Shown piece by piece: positions 42,889 through 51,143 of a stretch of DNA of 64,000 bases. The DNA comes from Brevibacterium yomogidense (GTDB lineage: Bacteria > Actinomycetota > Actinomycetes > Actinomycetales > Brevibacteriaceae). Where the stretch lies: the NCBI RefSeq assembly GCF_900163715.1, contig NZ_FWFF01000019.1, forward strand, positions 62,001 through 126,000. The letters are read 5' to 3'. Position 1 is the first letter of the stretch; each line of letters begins with the position of its first letter. The notes beneath the pieces were generated by a model. The model had not been told where the DNA came from, did not search any database, and was given only the letters and a program-made list of their open reading frames with translations. The position numbers and the translations under genes were made by a program.

Positions 42889-45800
42889 GTGAGCTTCTCA
42901 GCCAGACCCCCGCACCCGCAGGCACCTGCGAGCACCGGAAGCAGACGACCGTCACCGCTGCTCCTCACGATCATCGCGGTGCTTGCACTCGTCGCGCTGT
43001 TCGTGGCGTTCGCACAGGTCTACACGGAGGTGCTGTGGTTCCAGCAGCTCGACCGCTTCGACGTCTTCGCGACGGAATGGGTCGCGAAGGGCGTGCTCTT
43101 CGCGATCGGCTTCGTCCTCATGGCGGTGCCGCTCTGGTTCATGCTCTTCTTCGCCCACCGGTCACGGCCGACGACCGCGCCCTCGAATCCGCGGGAGGAG
43201 AACCTCGACCGCTATCGCGAGGCGGTGGAGCCGCTGCGTCGGACGCTCACCTACGCGATCCCCGCAGTGATCGGTCTGCTGGGCGGCGTCGCGCTGAGCG
43301 CATCATGGCAGGACGCGCTCATGCTGCTGAACTCGGTGCCGTTCGGAGTGTCGGATCCGCAGTTCCAGCAGGATGTGGGCCTCTACGTGTTCACGCTGCC
43401 GATGGTCAACATCCTCGTGGACTACCTGGGCATGATCGCTCTGCTCGCCTTCATCGCGAGCATCGTCGCCCACTACCTGTTCGGGGGTGTGCGGCCGCGT
43501 GAGACGCGCGGGTTCGACATCACGAAGAGCGCACGCATCCAGCTTGCGACCGTCCTCGCGGTGCTGATCCTGATCCAGGCCGTGCGCCTGTTCCTGTGGC
43601 GGTTCTCCCGGCTCACGGACGATTCCGGTCTGGTCACCGGCGCGACCTACACGGACGTGAACGCGGCCCTCCCGGCCATGCTCATCGTGTCGATCGCCGC
43701 CCTCCTCGTCGCGGCCCTCGTCTTCTCCACGGCGTACTTCAAGACGTTCCGGCTCACGGCGATCTCGCTGGGCATGCTGCTGGTGCTGGGCGGCGTCGCC
43801 GTCGTCGGCTTCCCCGCGACCATGCAGCAGTTCCAGGTCAACCCGTCGCAGCAGAGCCTCGAGTCGGAGTACATCCAGCGCCACCTGGAGGCGACCCGCA
43901 GCGCGTACGGAATCGACGACGTGGAGGTCATCCCGTACACGCCGTCGACGCAGGGCGAGTCCGGTGCCCTCCGCCAGGACGCGGCGACCGCGGCGAGCGT
44001 GCGACTGCTCGACCCCAACCTGGTGTCCGACACCTTCCGTCAGCTGCAGCAGACCCGTTCGTACTACGCGTTCCCCGAGCAGCTGGACGTGGACCGCTAC
44101 GACATCGACGGCAAGAGCGAGGACACCGTCATCGCTCTGCGCGAGCTGAACCCGGACGCGCAGTCCGACAGCACGTGGGTCAACCAGGCAACGGTCTACA
44201 CGCACGGCATCGGAGCGGTGGCAGCCTACGGCAGCCGTCGGGGAGCCGACGGGGAACCGGCGTTCTTCGAGGCGGGGATCCCGCCCAGCGGCGTGCTCTC
44301 GGACCAGAGCGAGTACGAACCGCGCGTCTACTTCGGTGAGCGCTCCACCCAGTACTCGATCGTGGGTGCGCCGGAAGGTGCGGACCCGGTCGAGCTCGAC
44401 TACCCGGCCGATGAGGAAGAGGGCTCCGGGCAGGTGAACTACACGTTCTCCGGTGACGGTGGGCCCAGCGTCGGCAACTTCTTCAACCGACTGCTGTACG
44501 CGATCAAGTTCCAGGACGAGCAGATCGTGCTGGCCGACACGGTCAACGACGAATCGCAGATCCTCTACGACCGCACTCCGCGCGAGCGCGTGCAGAAGCT
44601 CGCTCCGTTCCTCGAGGTCGACGGCGATCCGTACCCGGCCGTCGTCGATGGTCGGATCAAGTGGATCCTCGACGGATACACGACGTCGGATCAGTACCCG
44701 TACTCGCGCCCGTCCGTCCTGCAGGAGGCCACGACGGACTCCACGACGGCGAACACCAGCGCGGTCGTGGCGCTGCCGGACCAGCAGGCGAACTACATCC
44801 GCAACTCCGTGAAGATCACGGTCGACGCGTATGACGGTTCCGTGGACATGTACGAATGGGACGACGAGGATCCGGTCCTCGATGCATGGATGAGCGTCTT
44901 CCCGGACCTCATCAAGCCGGCGTCGGAGATCTCCTCCGACCTCATGAGCCACATCCGCTACCCGGAGGACCTCTTCAAGGTCCAGCGCTCACTGCTCACG
45001 CAGTACCACGTGTCGAATGCGAGTGAGTACTACTCAGGTCAGGACTTCTGGACCCTTCCCGTGGATCCCACGACGGACCAGGAACAGGGCCTGGTGCAGC
45101 CTCCGTACTTCCTGACGCTGGAGATGCCGGGTCAGGAGCAGCCCGCCTTCTCGCTGACGTCGTCGTTCATCCCGCGTCCCACCCAGGGACAGACGCGCAA
45201 CAACCTCACCGGCTTCCTCGCTGCGAATGCGGATGCGGGCGATGCCGAGGGTGAGGTGAGCGACGAGTTCGGCAAGCTGCGTCTGCTCCAGCTGCCGAGG
45301 AACACCACGTTCCCCGGTCCCGGCCAGGCGCAGAACAACTTCAACACCGAGCCGGAGATCCAGACGAGCCTCAACCTGCTCCGCCAGGGTGAGTCCCGCG
45401 TGGAGAACGGCAACCTGCTGACGCTGCCGGTGGCGGACGGTCTGCTCTACGTCCAGCCCGTCTACGTCCGGTCGGCGGGGGAGACCTCGTACCCGGTGCT
45501 GCAGCGTGTGCTCGTGGCCTTCGGCGAGCAGATCGGCTTCGCGCCGACGCTCGACGAGGCGCTCGATCAGGTGTTCGGCGGTGACTCCGGTGCGGAGGCC
45601 GGTGACTCGGACGCTGCCGGCGAGACGGAGTCCGGTGAGGCCGGCGGTCCGTCTGAGGGCGGCGAGGGCGATGGCGGCGGGGAGCAGCCCGCAGGCGTCG
45701 ACGAGGCCCTTGATCGGGCACGCACTGCCATGCAGGAGGCTGACGAGGCGCTGACAGACGGCGACTTCGCCGCCTACGGCGAGGCCCAGGAGCGTCTGCG

Positions 45801-45942
45801 TGAGGCGCTCGAGGACGCGATCGACGCGGAGGGCGGAGACGCCGCCGCCGATGACGCGGCCGCAGACGGTGCACCGACGGAGTCGGCACCGGCAGAGGAT
45901 GCGCCCGCTGCGGACGAGGCGGGGTCGGCCGGCGAGGGCTGA
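42889..45942 (+). CDS. UPF0182 family membrane protein (COG1615)
   Basis: A 1017-residue protein with about seven N-terminal membrane segments (residues about 22-310) and a large extracytoplasmic part. The text RSYYAFPEQLDVDRYDIDGK, RVYFGE and QYPYSRPS is typical of UPF0182, a family widespread in actinobacteria with no agreed function. After about residue 890 the protein ends in an acidic/Ala-rich tail containing a short coiled coil (ALDRARTAMQEADEALTDGD). Start GTG 42889 with AAAGGG upstream. It follows the PDZ protease gene as in mycobacteria (Rv3193c next to Rv3194c). Confidence 0.92.
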   Translation: MSFSARPPHPQAPASTGSRRPSPLLLTIIAVLALVALFVAFAQVYTEVLWFQQLDRFDVFATEWVAKGVLFAIGFVLMAVPLWFMLFFAHRSRPTTAPSNPREENLDRYREAVEPLRRTLTYAIPAVIGLLGGVALSASWQDALMLLNSVPFGVSDPQFQQDVGLYVFTLPMVNILVDYLGMIALLAFIASIVAHYLFGGVRPRETRGFDITKSARIQLATVLAVLILIQAVRLFLWRFSRLTDDSGLVTGATYTDVNAALPAMLIVSIAALLVAALVFSTAYFKTFRLTAISLGMLLVLGGVAVVGFPATMQQFQVNPSQQSLESEYIQRHLEATRSAYGIDDVEVIPYTPSTQGESGALRQDAATAASVRLLDPNLVSDTFRQLQQTRSYYAFPEQLDVDRYDIDGKSEDTVIALRELNPDAQSDSTWVNQATVYTHGIGAVAAYGSRRGADGEPAFFEAGIPPSGVLSDQSEYEPRVYFGERSTQYSIVGAPEGADPVELDYPADEEEGSGQVNYTFSGDGGPSVGNFFNRLLYAIKFQDEQIVLADTVNDESQILYDRTPRERVQKLAPFLEVDGDPYPAVVDGRIKWILDGYTTSDQYPYSRPSVLQEATTDSTTANTSAVVALPDQQANYIRNSVKITVDAYDGSVDMYEWDDEDPVLDAWMSVFPDLIKPASEISSDLMSHIRYPEDLFKVQRSLLTQYHVSNASEYYSGQDFWTLPVDPTTDQEQGLVQPPYFLTLEMPGQEQPAFSLTSSFIPRPTQGQTRNNLTGFLAANADAGDAEGEVSDEFGKLRLLQLPRNTTFPGPGQAQNNFNTEPEIQTSLNLLRQGESRVENGNLLTLPVADGLLYVQPVYVRSAGETSYPVLQRVLVAFGEQIGFAPTLDEALDQVFGGDSGAEAGDSDAAGETESGEAGGPSEGGEGDGGGEQPAGVDEALDRARTAMQEADEALTDGDFAAYGEAQERLREALEDAIDAEGGDAAADDAAADGAPTESAPAEDAPAADEAGSAGEG

Positions 45943-45987
45943 TGCCCGCGTTCGGACTCTCCTGCGGGTGAGGAGCCCGCGCACTGT

Positions 45988-46028
45988 GGTCCCGGGCCCG
46001 TGATCCATCATCACGGGCCCGGGACCAG
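45988..46028 (+). terminator. Terminator of the UPF0182 gene
   Basis: A perfect 18-bp stem (45988-46005 with 46011-46028) and 5-nt loop directly follow the gene and precede the tRNA promoter. Confidence 0.85.
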
Positions 46029-46060
46029 CGCATATGTGTCACGCATCACCCGCTGTCGAT

Positions 46061-46089
46061 TTGGTGGTCACCCGGGGTTCACGTAGAGT
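46061..46089 (+). promoter_or_regulatory. Promoter of the initiator tRNA
   Basis: TTGGTG (46061-46066) and TAGAGT (46084-46089) with a 17-nt spacer end 11 nt before the tRNA 5' end. Confidence 0.55.
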
Positions 46090-46100
46090 AGTCATTGCAA

Positions 46101-46174
46101 CGCGGGGTGGAGCAGTTCGGTAGCTCGCCGGGCTCATAACCCGGAGGTCGAGGGTTCAAATCCCTCCCCCGCCA
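46101..46174 (+). tRNA. tRNA-fMet (initiator, anticodon CAT)
   Basis: The 74-nt gene folds into a full cloverleaf. Initiator marks are present: an unpaired first position (C1 opposite C72) and three consecutive G:C pairs in the anticodon stem (GGG...CCC around CTCATAA). The discriminator is A. CCA is not encoded. A perfect terminator hairpin follows after 7 nt. Confidence 0.96.
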
Positions 46175-46181
46175 CAGAAGA

Positions 46182-46216
46182 GGAAAGGCCCCCAGCCACA
46201 GGCTGGGGGCCTTTCC
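46182..46216 (+). terminator. Terminator of the initiator tRNA
   Basis: Perfect 16-bp stem (46182-46197 with 46201-46216) with an ACA loop. Confidence 0.88.
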
Positions 46217-46220
46217 GCAT

Positions 46221-46251
46221 TCACCGATCCCTGGTTTCACCGATCCCTGGT
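46221..46251 (+). repeat. 15-bp direct repeat upstream of tetR
   Basis: TCACCGATCCCTGGT occurs at 46221-46235 and 46237-46251, exactly repeated with one base between. It lies between the tRNA terminator and the tetR promoter. It might be a small duplication or a binding site. Confidence 0.75.
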
Positions 46252-46270
46252 GGTCGGGATGCGGGGCCGC

Positions 46271-46301
46271 TACAATGAACATGTTCACTGAACGTGTTCA
46301 G
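46271..46301 (+). promoter_or_regulatory. tetR-doxX promoter with tandem palindromic operators
   Basis: The -10 box TACAAT (46271-46276) is followed at once by two palindromes of the form TGAACRTGTTCA at 46276-46287 and 46289-46300, 13 bp apart. They cover the transcription start region and are the natural operator for the TetR protein encoded downstream. Confidence 0.75.
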
Positions 46302-46327
46302 TCAGTGGTACCTGAGGGAGGCGGCCC

Positions 46328-46924
46328 ATGGCCACGGCACGCGAACGGCTCAAGCAGGACACACGACAGAGAGTCCTCGATACTGCCGCGCGGCTGTTCC
46401 GAGAGCGAGGATCCGCAGACATCACGGTGCGGGAGATCGCGCAGGCCAGCGGTGTGAGTGCGGGAACGGTGATGACTGTCGGGGACAAGAACGCTCTGGT
46501 GGTCCACGCCTTCGACAGGCTGGTCGCCGCGGAGCATGCTCAACACGATCCCGGTGAGCCCGACGTACCGTCGGCCGCGACGTGCAGCGACCGTCTGACG
46601 GACTGTGTGAGGCCGTTCGTCGTGATCTTCACGAGTCAGCCGGTGCTCGCACGGGTATATGCCTCGATCCTGGTCACGGGTGAGCATGACTCGCACCTGT
46701 TCACAGACCTCGCGGACCGGCTCCGCGAGGAGTTCGCCCGAGCGATCACACGCCATGGGTGCACGCCGTCCGACAGCGCTCCCGCTGTGGCGAGTGCGCT
46801 GTACTTCGCATACGTGGGAGTGCTCTTCTCGTGGGCCGCGCAGAACTCGCACGATCCGAACGTGCTGCTCGAGCGGCTGCGTGCGGCGTTTGCCACCATC
46901 TGCACCTGTCAGGAGGCGCGCTGA
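46328..46924 (+). CDS. TetR family regulator of the adjacent doxX-like gene
   Basis: The 198-residue protein has an N-terminal helix-turn-helix (about residues 10-55; RQRVLDTAARLFRERGSADITVREIAQASG) in which the usual Y-x-Y-F end of the domain reads VMTVGDKNAL. The C-terminal helical domain has three Cys residues near the middle and the end. ATG 46328 has GAGGGAGG upstream. Tandem TGAACRTGTTCA palindromes overlap the promoter, so it probably represses its own operon. The stop codon overlaps the doxX-like start by 1 nt. Confidence 0.87.
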   Translation: MATARERLKQDTRQRVLDTAARLFRERGSADITVREIAQASGVSAGTVMTVGDKNALVVHAFDRLVAAEHAQHDPGEPDVPSAATCSDRLTDCVRPFVVIFTSQPVLARVYASILVTGEHDSHLFTDLADRLREEFARAITRHGCTPSDSAPAVASALYFAYVGVLFSWAAQNSHDPNVLLERLRAAFATICTCQEAR

Positions 46925-47283
46925 TGTCGATCATGCTGGATCCGTGGTGGCCGACCGCGGTGCTTGCGCTCGCTCTCCTCAGTGACGCGGTGATGTCGGT
47001 GCGACCGCCGGCGTTCATCCGGGACTGCCTGGACGGAGTGGGCTTCCCCCGTGAGTGGTGGTGGACCCTCATCGTCATCAAGATGCTCGCAGTGGTCGGC
47101 CTCGTCGCTGGGATCTGGGCACCGGGCATCGCATGCGCGGCCACTGTCGGGGTGGTCGGCTACTTCGTCTGCGCCGCGGCGGCACACATCCGTGCGCGGT
47201 TCACGGGAACTGCGTTCTGGGTCAACTGCCTGGGCATGCTCGCGCTGGGCCTCGCGTCGGTCGTGCTGACGTTCGTGGTCTGA
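46924..47283 (+). CDS. DoxX-like small membrane protein
   Basis: The 119 residues form four membrane segments, with RPPAFIRDCLDGVGFPREWWWTLIVIKML between the first and second, the pattern of DoxX-like (DUF4870/PF13564-type) proteins; family function is unclear, with links to redox or lipid membranes. AGGAGG lies 7 nt before the ATG, which overlaps the tetR stop (TGATG). The pair is an autoregulated two-gene operon set between two tRNA genes. A longer frame from 46759 is the tetR shadow and is rejected. Confidence 0.75.
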   Translation: MSIMLDPWWPTAVLALALLSDAVMSVRPPAFIRDCLDGVGFPREWWWTLIVIKMLAVVGLVAGIWAPGIACAATVGVVGYFVCAAAAHIRARFTGTAFWVNCLGMLALGLASVVLTFVV

Positions 47284-47385
47284 CCGGCGTTCGTGGTCTG
47301 AGACGCGTCGATCCGCCGCGTGGGCCGATCTGCTCGGGTCGGATCAGGAGCGATACCATCGACTGACGAGGTCCGATGGGCTTCC

Positions 47386-47456
47386 GGTGGAGTGACCGAG
47401 TGGCCAGGTCGCAGCCTGCAACGCTGCGTACGCAGGTTCGAATCCTGCCTCCACCT
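47386..47456 (+). tRNA. tRNA-Cys (anticodon GCA)
   Basis: The 71-nt gene has a 7-bp acceptor stem (GGTGGAG with CTCCACC), anticodon loop CTGCAAC with GCA, T-arm GCAGG-TTCGAAT-CCTGC and U73 as expected for Cys. CCA is not encoded. A possible -10 box TACCAT lies at 47354-47359. Confidence 0.95.
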
Positions 47457-47584
47457 CTCCTCTTCTCCGTGCGTTTGCTCACCAACCTTGCCGCGCCGTG
47501 CCCGGGCTGCGAGTCGTTCGAATGGTGCGCACCCCCACCCCACGCGGAGGGCGATTCCTCAGCGTGAGGGGGAGGCGGCCGCCG

Positions 47585-48025
47585 TCACTTCTGCTTTTTC
47601 TTCTTCTTCGCGGTGGATCCGCCGACTCCGGCGATGAGCGCCACTGCGATCGCAGCCATCCAGGAGTCCTTGGCCAGGCCGGTGCCTGCACCGGACGGGC
47701 GGACTCCGTCCTCCTCCGTCTTCTCCGGGTCGCGGAAGTAGATGCTCAGCATTCCTGCGGAGAATCCGCCCAGTGCCAGACCGGCGAGGCGGTTGGGCAC
47801 GACGGGGAGCAGGAGGGCGCCGCCCACGGCGATCTCGCCGAGTGCGAGGAGCTTCCCGAACTGCTGGGATTCCAGGTTCGCAAGAGCAGGGATGCCCTTG
47901 ACTGCCTCCGCGTGGAGGTATCCGGCTGTGCCTTCGTCCATGTCGAGCTTCCCGATGCCCGAATTGAGGATGAAGGCGCCGGGCACGGAGCGCAGTGCGA
48001 TGCTCGCGATCGAGGGGAGTGCCAT
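47585..48025 (-). CDS. DoxX family membrane protein with poly-lysine tail
   Basis: This 146-residue protein has four hydrophobic segments with the DoxX-type RSVPGAFILNSGIGKL start and GKLLALGEIAVGGALLLP in the middle. It ends in TAKKKKKQK encoded by repeated AAG codons. Function unknown; actinobacterial DoxX proteins have been tied to oxidative stress complexes. It lies downstream of tRNA-Cys on the other strand and after the MMPL gene on the same strand (73 nt gap), so it may be co-transcribed with that pump gene. Confidence 0.8.
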   Translation of the reverse strand: MALPSIASIALRSVPGAFILNSGIGKLDMDEGTAGYLHAEAVKGIPALANLESQQFGKLLALGEIAVGGALLLPVVPNRLAGLALGGFSAGMLSIYFRDPEKTEEDGVRPSGAGTGLAKDSWMAAIAVALIAGVGGSTAKKKKKQK

Positions 48026-48098
48026 GGGGAGTCCGCCTTTCGTGGTGCGACGAGTGTGCGCGAGCGGTCGTTCCGCTCAGTGCTCACCCTAGACGCCC

Positions 48099-50294
48099 TC
48101 AGTGACGTGGGCTTCGTTTCCCCTCCCGCTTCCCTCCCCGCGCGAGCGCGGACGGCCACCACACGGCAGGTCCGATGTCATGGACCAGAGCCGGGACGAG
48201 CAGTGCCCTGACGAGGAACGTGTCGAGCAGGACGCCGAACGCCACGATGAACGCGATCTGTGCGAGGAAGAGGATCGGGATGACAGACAGTGCGGCGAAC
48301 GTCGCGGCCAGCACGACGCCTGCAGAGGTGATGACGCCTCCGGTCACAGCCAGCGCTCGGATGACACCGGGTCGAGTCCCATGCCCCAGTGACTCCTCCC
48401 GCACGCGGGTCATGAGGAAGATGTTGTAGTCGATCCCCAGTGCCACGAGGAAGACGAATCCGTAGAGGGGGACGGCGGGGTCGGCTCCGGGGAAGTCGAA
48501 CACGTGGTTGAACACGAGCGCTGCGACTCCCATTGCAGTGCCGAAGGACAGCACGGTCGTGAGCACCAGCAGGATCGGAGCGAGCACCGATCGCAGGAGC
48601 ACCATGAGGATCAGCAGGATGACCACCAGCACGATGGGGATGATGAGGTTCCGGTCGTGGATGGCCGCCTCATTGGTGTCCACCGCCGTGGCGGTCACTC
48701 CTCCCACCAGCACATCGGCGTCGGCAGAGGCATATGCCTCCCGCAGATCGCGCACTGTGTCCTGCGCGGCCGCGGAATCCGCAGGGTCGCTCAGAGTCGC
48801 CTGGAGCATGATGGAGCCGTCGACCTCGGTGGGCTCCGGCACCGGAGTGCCCGGAGGTCCGTACGCCCTGACTCCGTCCTCGTCGACGGGCGCGGAGCCC
48901 GCGTCGGCCTCGTCGGTGGTCACGGTGACGCCGTCGACTCCCGGGTTGTCGAGGAGTACATCTGCGGACTCCTGAAGGGAATCCGTGTCGGTGACGATGT
49001 AGGCGGGGCTTCCCGAGCCGCCGGGGAAGTGCTCGCCCAGAGCCGCCTGTCCATCGCGCGCCTCGGAGGCGCCCAGCACCAGTTCCGACTGAGGCACACC
49101 TTCGGCATCGAGTTGGGTGAGGCCCAGAGCGCCCACGAGCAGCAGGAGGGTCGTGCCGATCCAGATGCGTCGGGGTTTGCGCTCCACGACGCGCCCGATC
49201 CGCGCCCAGAACCCGCGCGTGGGCACTCCGCCTTCTGCCGCCACGAGCTCGGGCTCGAAGCGCGGACGGCGGGGCCAGAAGGCGGCCCGGCCGAACGCGT
49301 AGAGGATCGCGGGCAGGAGGGTGAGGGCGGACAGCATTGCGAAGCCTATGCCGATCGAGGCGACGGGCCCCAGCGTGCTGTTCGACTTGAGATCACTCAG
49401 GAGCAGGCACAGAAGGCCTGCGATGACCGTTCCGCCGGACGCCAGGATCGGTTCGACCGATCCCCGCAGGCCCTGCAGGGAGGCGGTCCACTTGTCCTCG
49501 TGGACGCGCAGCGCCTCCCGATAGCGCGCGACGTACAGGAGTGAGTAGTCGGTCGCCGCGCCGATGACGAGGATGAAGAGGATGCCCTGAGTCTGACCGC
49601 TCAGCAGGAGGACATCCGCCTTCGCCAGCCACCAGACGGTCAGCAGAGCGACAGTGAGAGCGAAGACACTCGTCGACAACACCGCGATCGGCAGGAGAAG
49701 GGAGCGGTAGACGACGATGAGGATGAGGAAGACTGCCGCGAGTGCTACTGCCAGCAGCAGCCCGTCGATGCCGGCGAACCCGGCTGCGAGGTCAGCGCTG
49801 AACCCCGCCGGACCGGTGACGAAGACCTCCACGTCGTCGGGCAGATCCGCGCCGAGCGTGTCCGAGACCTCCGCTACGACGTCACCCAGTTCCGCGTCGG
49901 AGCCGATCGGCACGAACGACTGGGCTGCGAGCCCATCGTCAGAGGGGATCACGGGAGACAGGTCGTCCTGGACACCGGCGATGTCGGGCAGCTGCGACAC
50001 AGCCTCGTCGATGTCTTCCAGACGCTCGTCCGAGAGCTCCGTGTCAGAGGTGAAGACGACCACCGCTGGGATGGTGTCCGCATCATTGAACTCGCCCAGC
50101 AGCTCCTGCACCGCCGTCGCATCCGCGGATTCGGGCAGGTACGACGTCTGATCGTTGGAGGAGACCTCCGAGACCTTCCCGAAGTATGGCCCGCCCACTG
50201 CCGCGCCCGTCAGCCACAGAAGGATGAGGAGGGCGGGAAGGAAGACACGCAGCCAGCGGGGAACACGGCTGCTGGTTGGTAGGCGATGACTCAT
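48099..50294 (-). CDS. MMPL family RND-type membrane transporter
   Basis: The 731 residues have the MMPL plan: membrane segment 1 (about 14-34), a first large external domain, five to six membrane segments (about 175-345) including the ILVIGAATDYSLLYVARYRE motif, a second external domain and a second membrane block with VFLVALGIDYNIFLMTRVREE. The paired GAATDY and GIDYN aspartate-tyrosine motifs are the proton-relay residues. Substrate unknown (lipids or drugs). ATG 50294 has AGGAG 8 nt upstream; the 25-codon longer frame has no such site. It is divergent from marR with a palindromic operator over its promoter. Confidence 0.9.
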   Translation of the reverse strand: MSHRLPTSSRVPRWLRVFLPALLILLWLTGAAVGGPYFGKVSEVSSNDQTSYLPESADATAVQELLGEFNDADTIPAVVVFTSDTELSDERLEDIDEAVSQLPDIAGVQDDLSPVIPSDDGLAAQSFVPIGSDAELGDVVAEVSDTLGADLPDDVEVFVTGPAGFSADLAAGFAGIDGLLLAVALAAVFLILIVVYRSLLLPIAVLSTSVFALTVALLTVWWLAKADVLLLSGQTQGILFILVIGAATDYSLLYVARYREALRVHEDKWTASLQGLRGSVEPILASGGTVIAGLLCLLLSDLKSNSTLGPVASIGIGFAMLSALTLLPAILYAFGRAAFWPRRPRFEPELVAAEGGVPTRGFWARIGRVVERKPRRIWIGTTLLLLVGALGLTQLDAEGVPQSELVLGASEARDGQAALGEHFPGGSGSPAYIVTDTDSLQESADVLLDNPGVDGVTVTTDEADAGSAPVDEDGVRAYGPPGTPVPEPTEVDGSIMLQATLSDPADSAAAQDTVRDLREAYASADADVLVGGVTATAVDTNEAAIHDRNLIIPIVLVVILLILMVLLRSVLAPILLVLTTVLSFGTAMGVAALVFNHVFDFPGADPAVPLYGFVFLVALGIDYNIFLMTRVREESLGHGTRPGVIRALAVTGGVITSAGVVLAATFAALSVIPILFLAQIAFIVAFGVLLDTFLVRALLVPALVHDIGPAVWWPSALARGGKREGKRSPRH

Positions 50295-50344
50295 CTGCGA
50301 CTCCTGGAATGGGTGGGGAGGGTCGACCTGGCGGCTTCCCAGGT

Positions 50345-50395
50345 GCACACTATACTGTCGGAATGACAATAGTAAACCGGGGGATAGTAGTGTGC
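50345..50395. promoter_or_regulatory. mmpL promoter and MarR operator region
   Basis: On the reverse strand, TTTACT (50376-50371) and TATAGT (50354-50349) form a promoter for the pump. An imperfect palindrome TACTGTC-GGAAT-GACAATA (50353-50371) sits on it, and an outer 8-bp inverted repeat GCACACTA/TAGTGTGC spans 50345-50352 and 50388-50395. Confidence 0.6.
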
Positions 50396-50416
50396 GGCCG
50401 CGCTGTGCGCGAGTCG

Positions 50417-50422
50417 TAGGAT
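50417..50422 (+). promoter_or_regulatory. -10 box of leaderless marR promoter
   Basis: TAGGAT ends 7 nt before the ATG at 50430 and overlaps the alternative ATG at 50421, which would be outside the message. Confidence 0.65.
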
Positions 50423-50429
50423 GGCCAGC

Positions 50430-51002
50430 ATGTCAGCACCAGAGTCCGGGACCGATGCCGTATCGGAGAACCTGTATGAGGTCGATGCGGCGGACCCGCT
50501 GCATCGCCTCGTCGATCGTTCCGGCATGTCGACCGATGACATCGAGCAGATCGGGCGACTCATGCGCGGGATCGCGGACCTTCGCGCGGCCGAGCAGCGC
50601 CTGACCGAGGCCTCGCAGAAGTACATGAAGCTGAGCCAGCAGGACATGCGTGCGATCCAGTACCTCATCGTGGCGAGCAACCGCGGGACGATGGTCACTC
50701 CCGGAATGCTCGCCGCCCATCTGCAGATCTCCGCGGCGTCGACCACCAAACTCCTCAACCGGCTGGAGCACGGAGCACACATCACGCGCGAGGTGCATCC
50801 TACCGACCGCCGCGCCTTCGTGGTGCGTGTGACGCCGGGGACTCTGGAGTCCGCGATGGACACCGTAGGACGGCAGCACGCGAAGCGATTCGACTCCGCG
50901 GCGCGGTTGACCGCTGAGCAGCGGGACATCGTCATCGACTTCTTCCGCGACATGACAGAGCAGCTGTCCCTGGATGACGTGGCGTGGGCCGAAGACATCT
51001 GA
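50430..51002 (+). CDS. MarR family transcriptional regulator
   Basis: The 190-residue protein has a winged helix-turn-helix at about residues 65-130 (GTMVTPGMLAAHLQISAASTTKLLNRLEHGAHITREVHPTDRRAFVVRVTP) with the DRR wing motif typical of MarR. Long N- and C-terminal helices make the dimer interface. It is divergent from the MMPL pump, with a palindrome covering the pump promoter, so it is the likely repressor of that pump. No cysteine is present, so thiol sensing is unlikely. The start codon is discussed under the -10 box. Confidence 0.88.
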   Translation: MSAPESGTDAVSENLYEVDAADPLHRLVDRSGMSTDDIEQIGRLMRGIADLRAAEQRLTEASQKYMKLSQQDMRAIQYLIVASNRGTMVTPGMLAAHLQISAASTTKLLNRLEHGAHITREVHPTDRRAFVVRVTPGTLESAMDTVGRQHAKRFDSAARLTAEQRDIVIDFFRDMTEQLSLDDVAWAEDI

Positions 51003-51143
51003 CACAGATCTGCGTCCCCTCTCGGCAGCCTCGCTTCGGGGCTGCAAGCGCGGAATAGAAGGATGTCGCCGCGGGGTTGTGCTCGGCGAAGGTCGGCCCC
51101 GCGCTGGTCGACCTGAACCCCGCGATCAGAGGAGTACCCCGCT

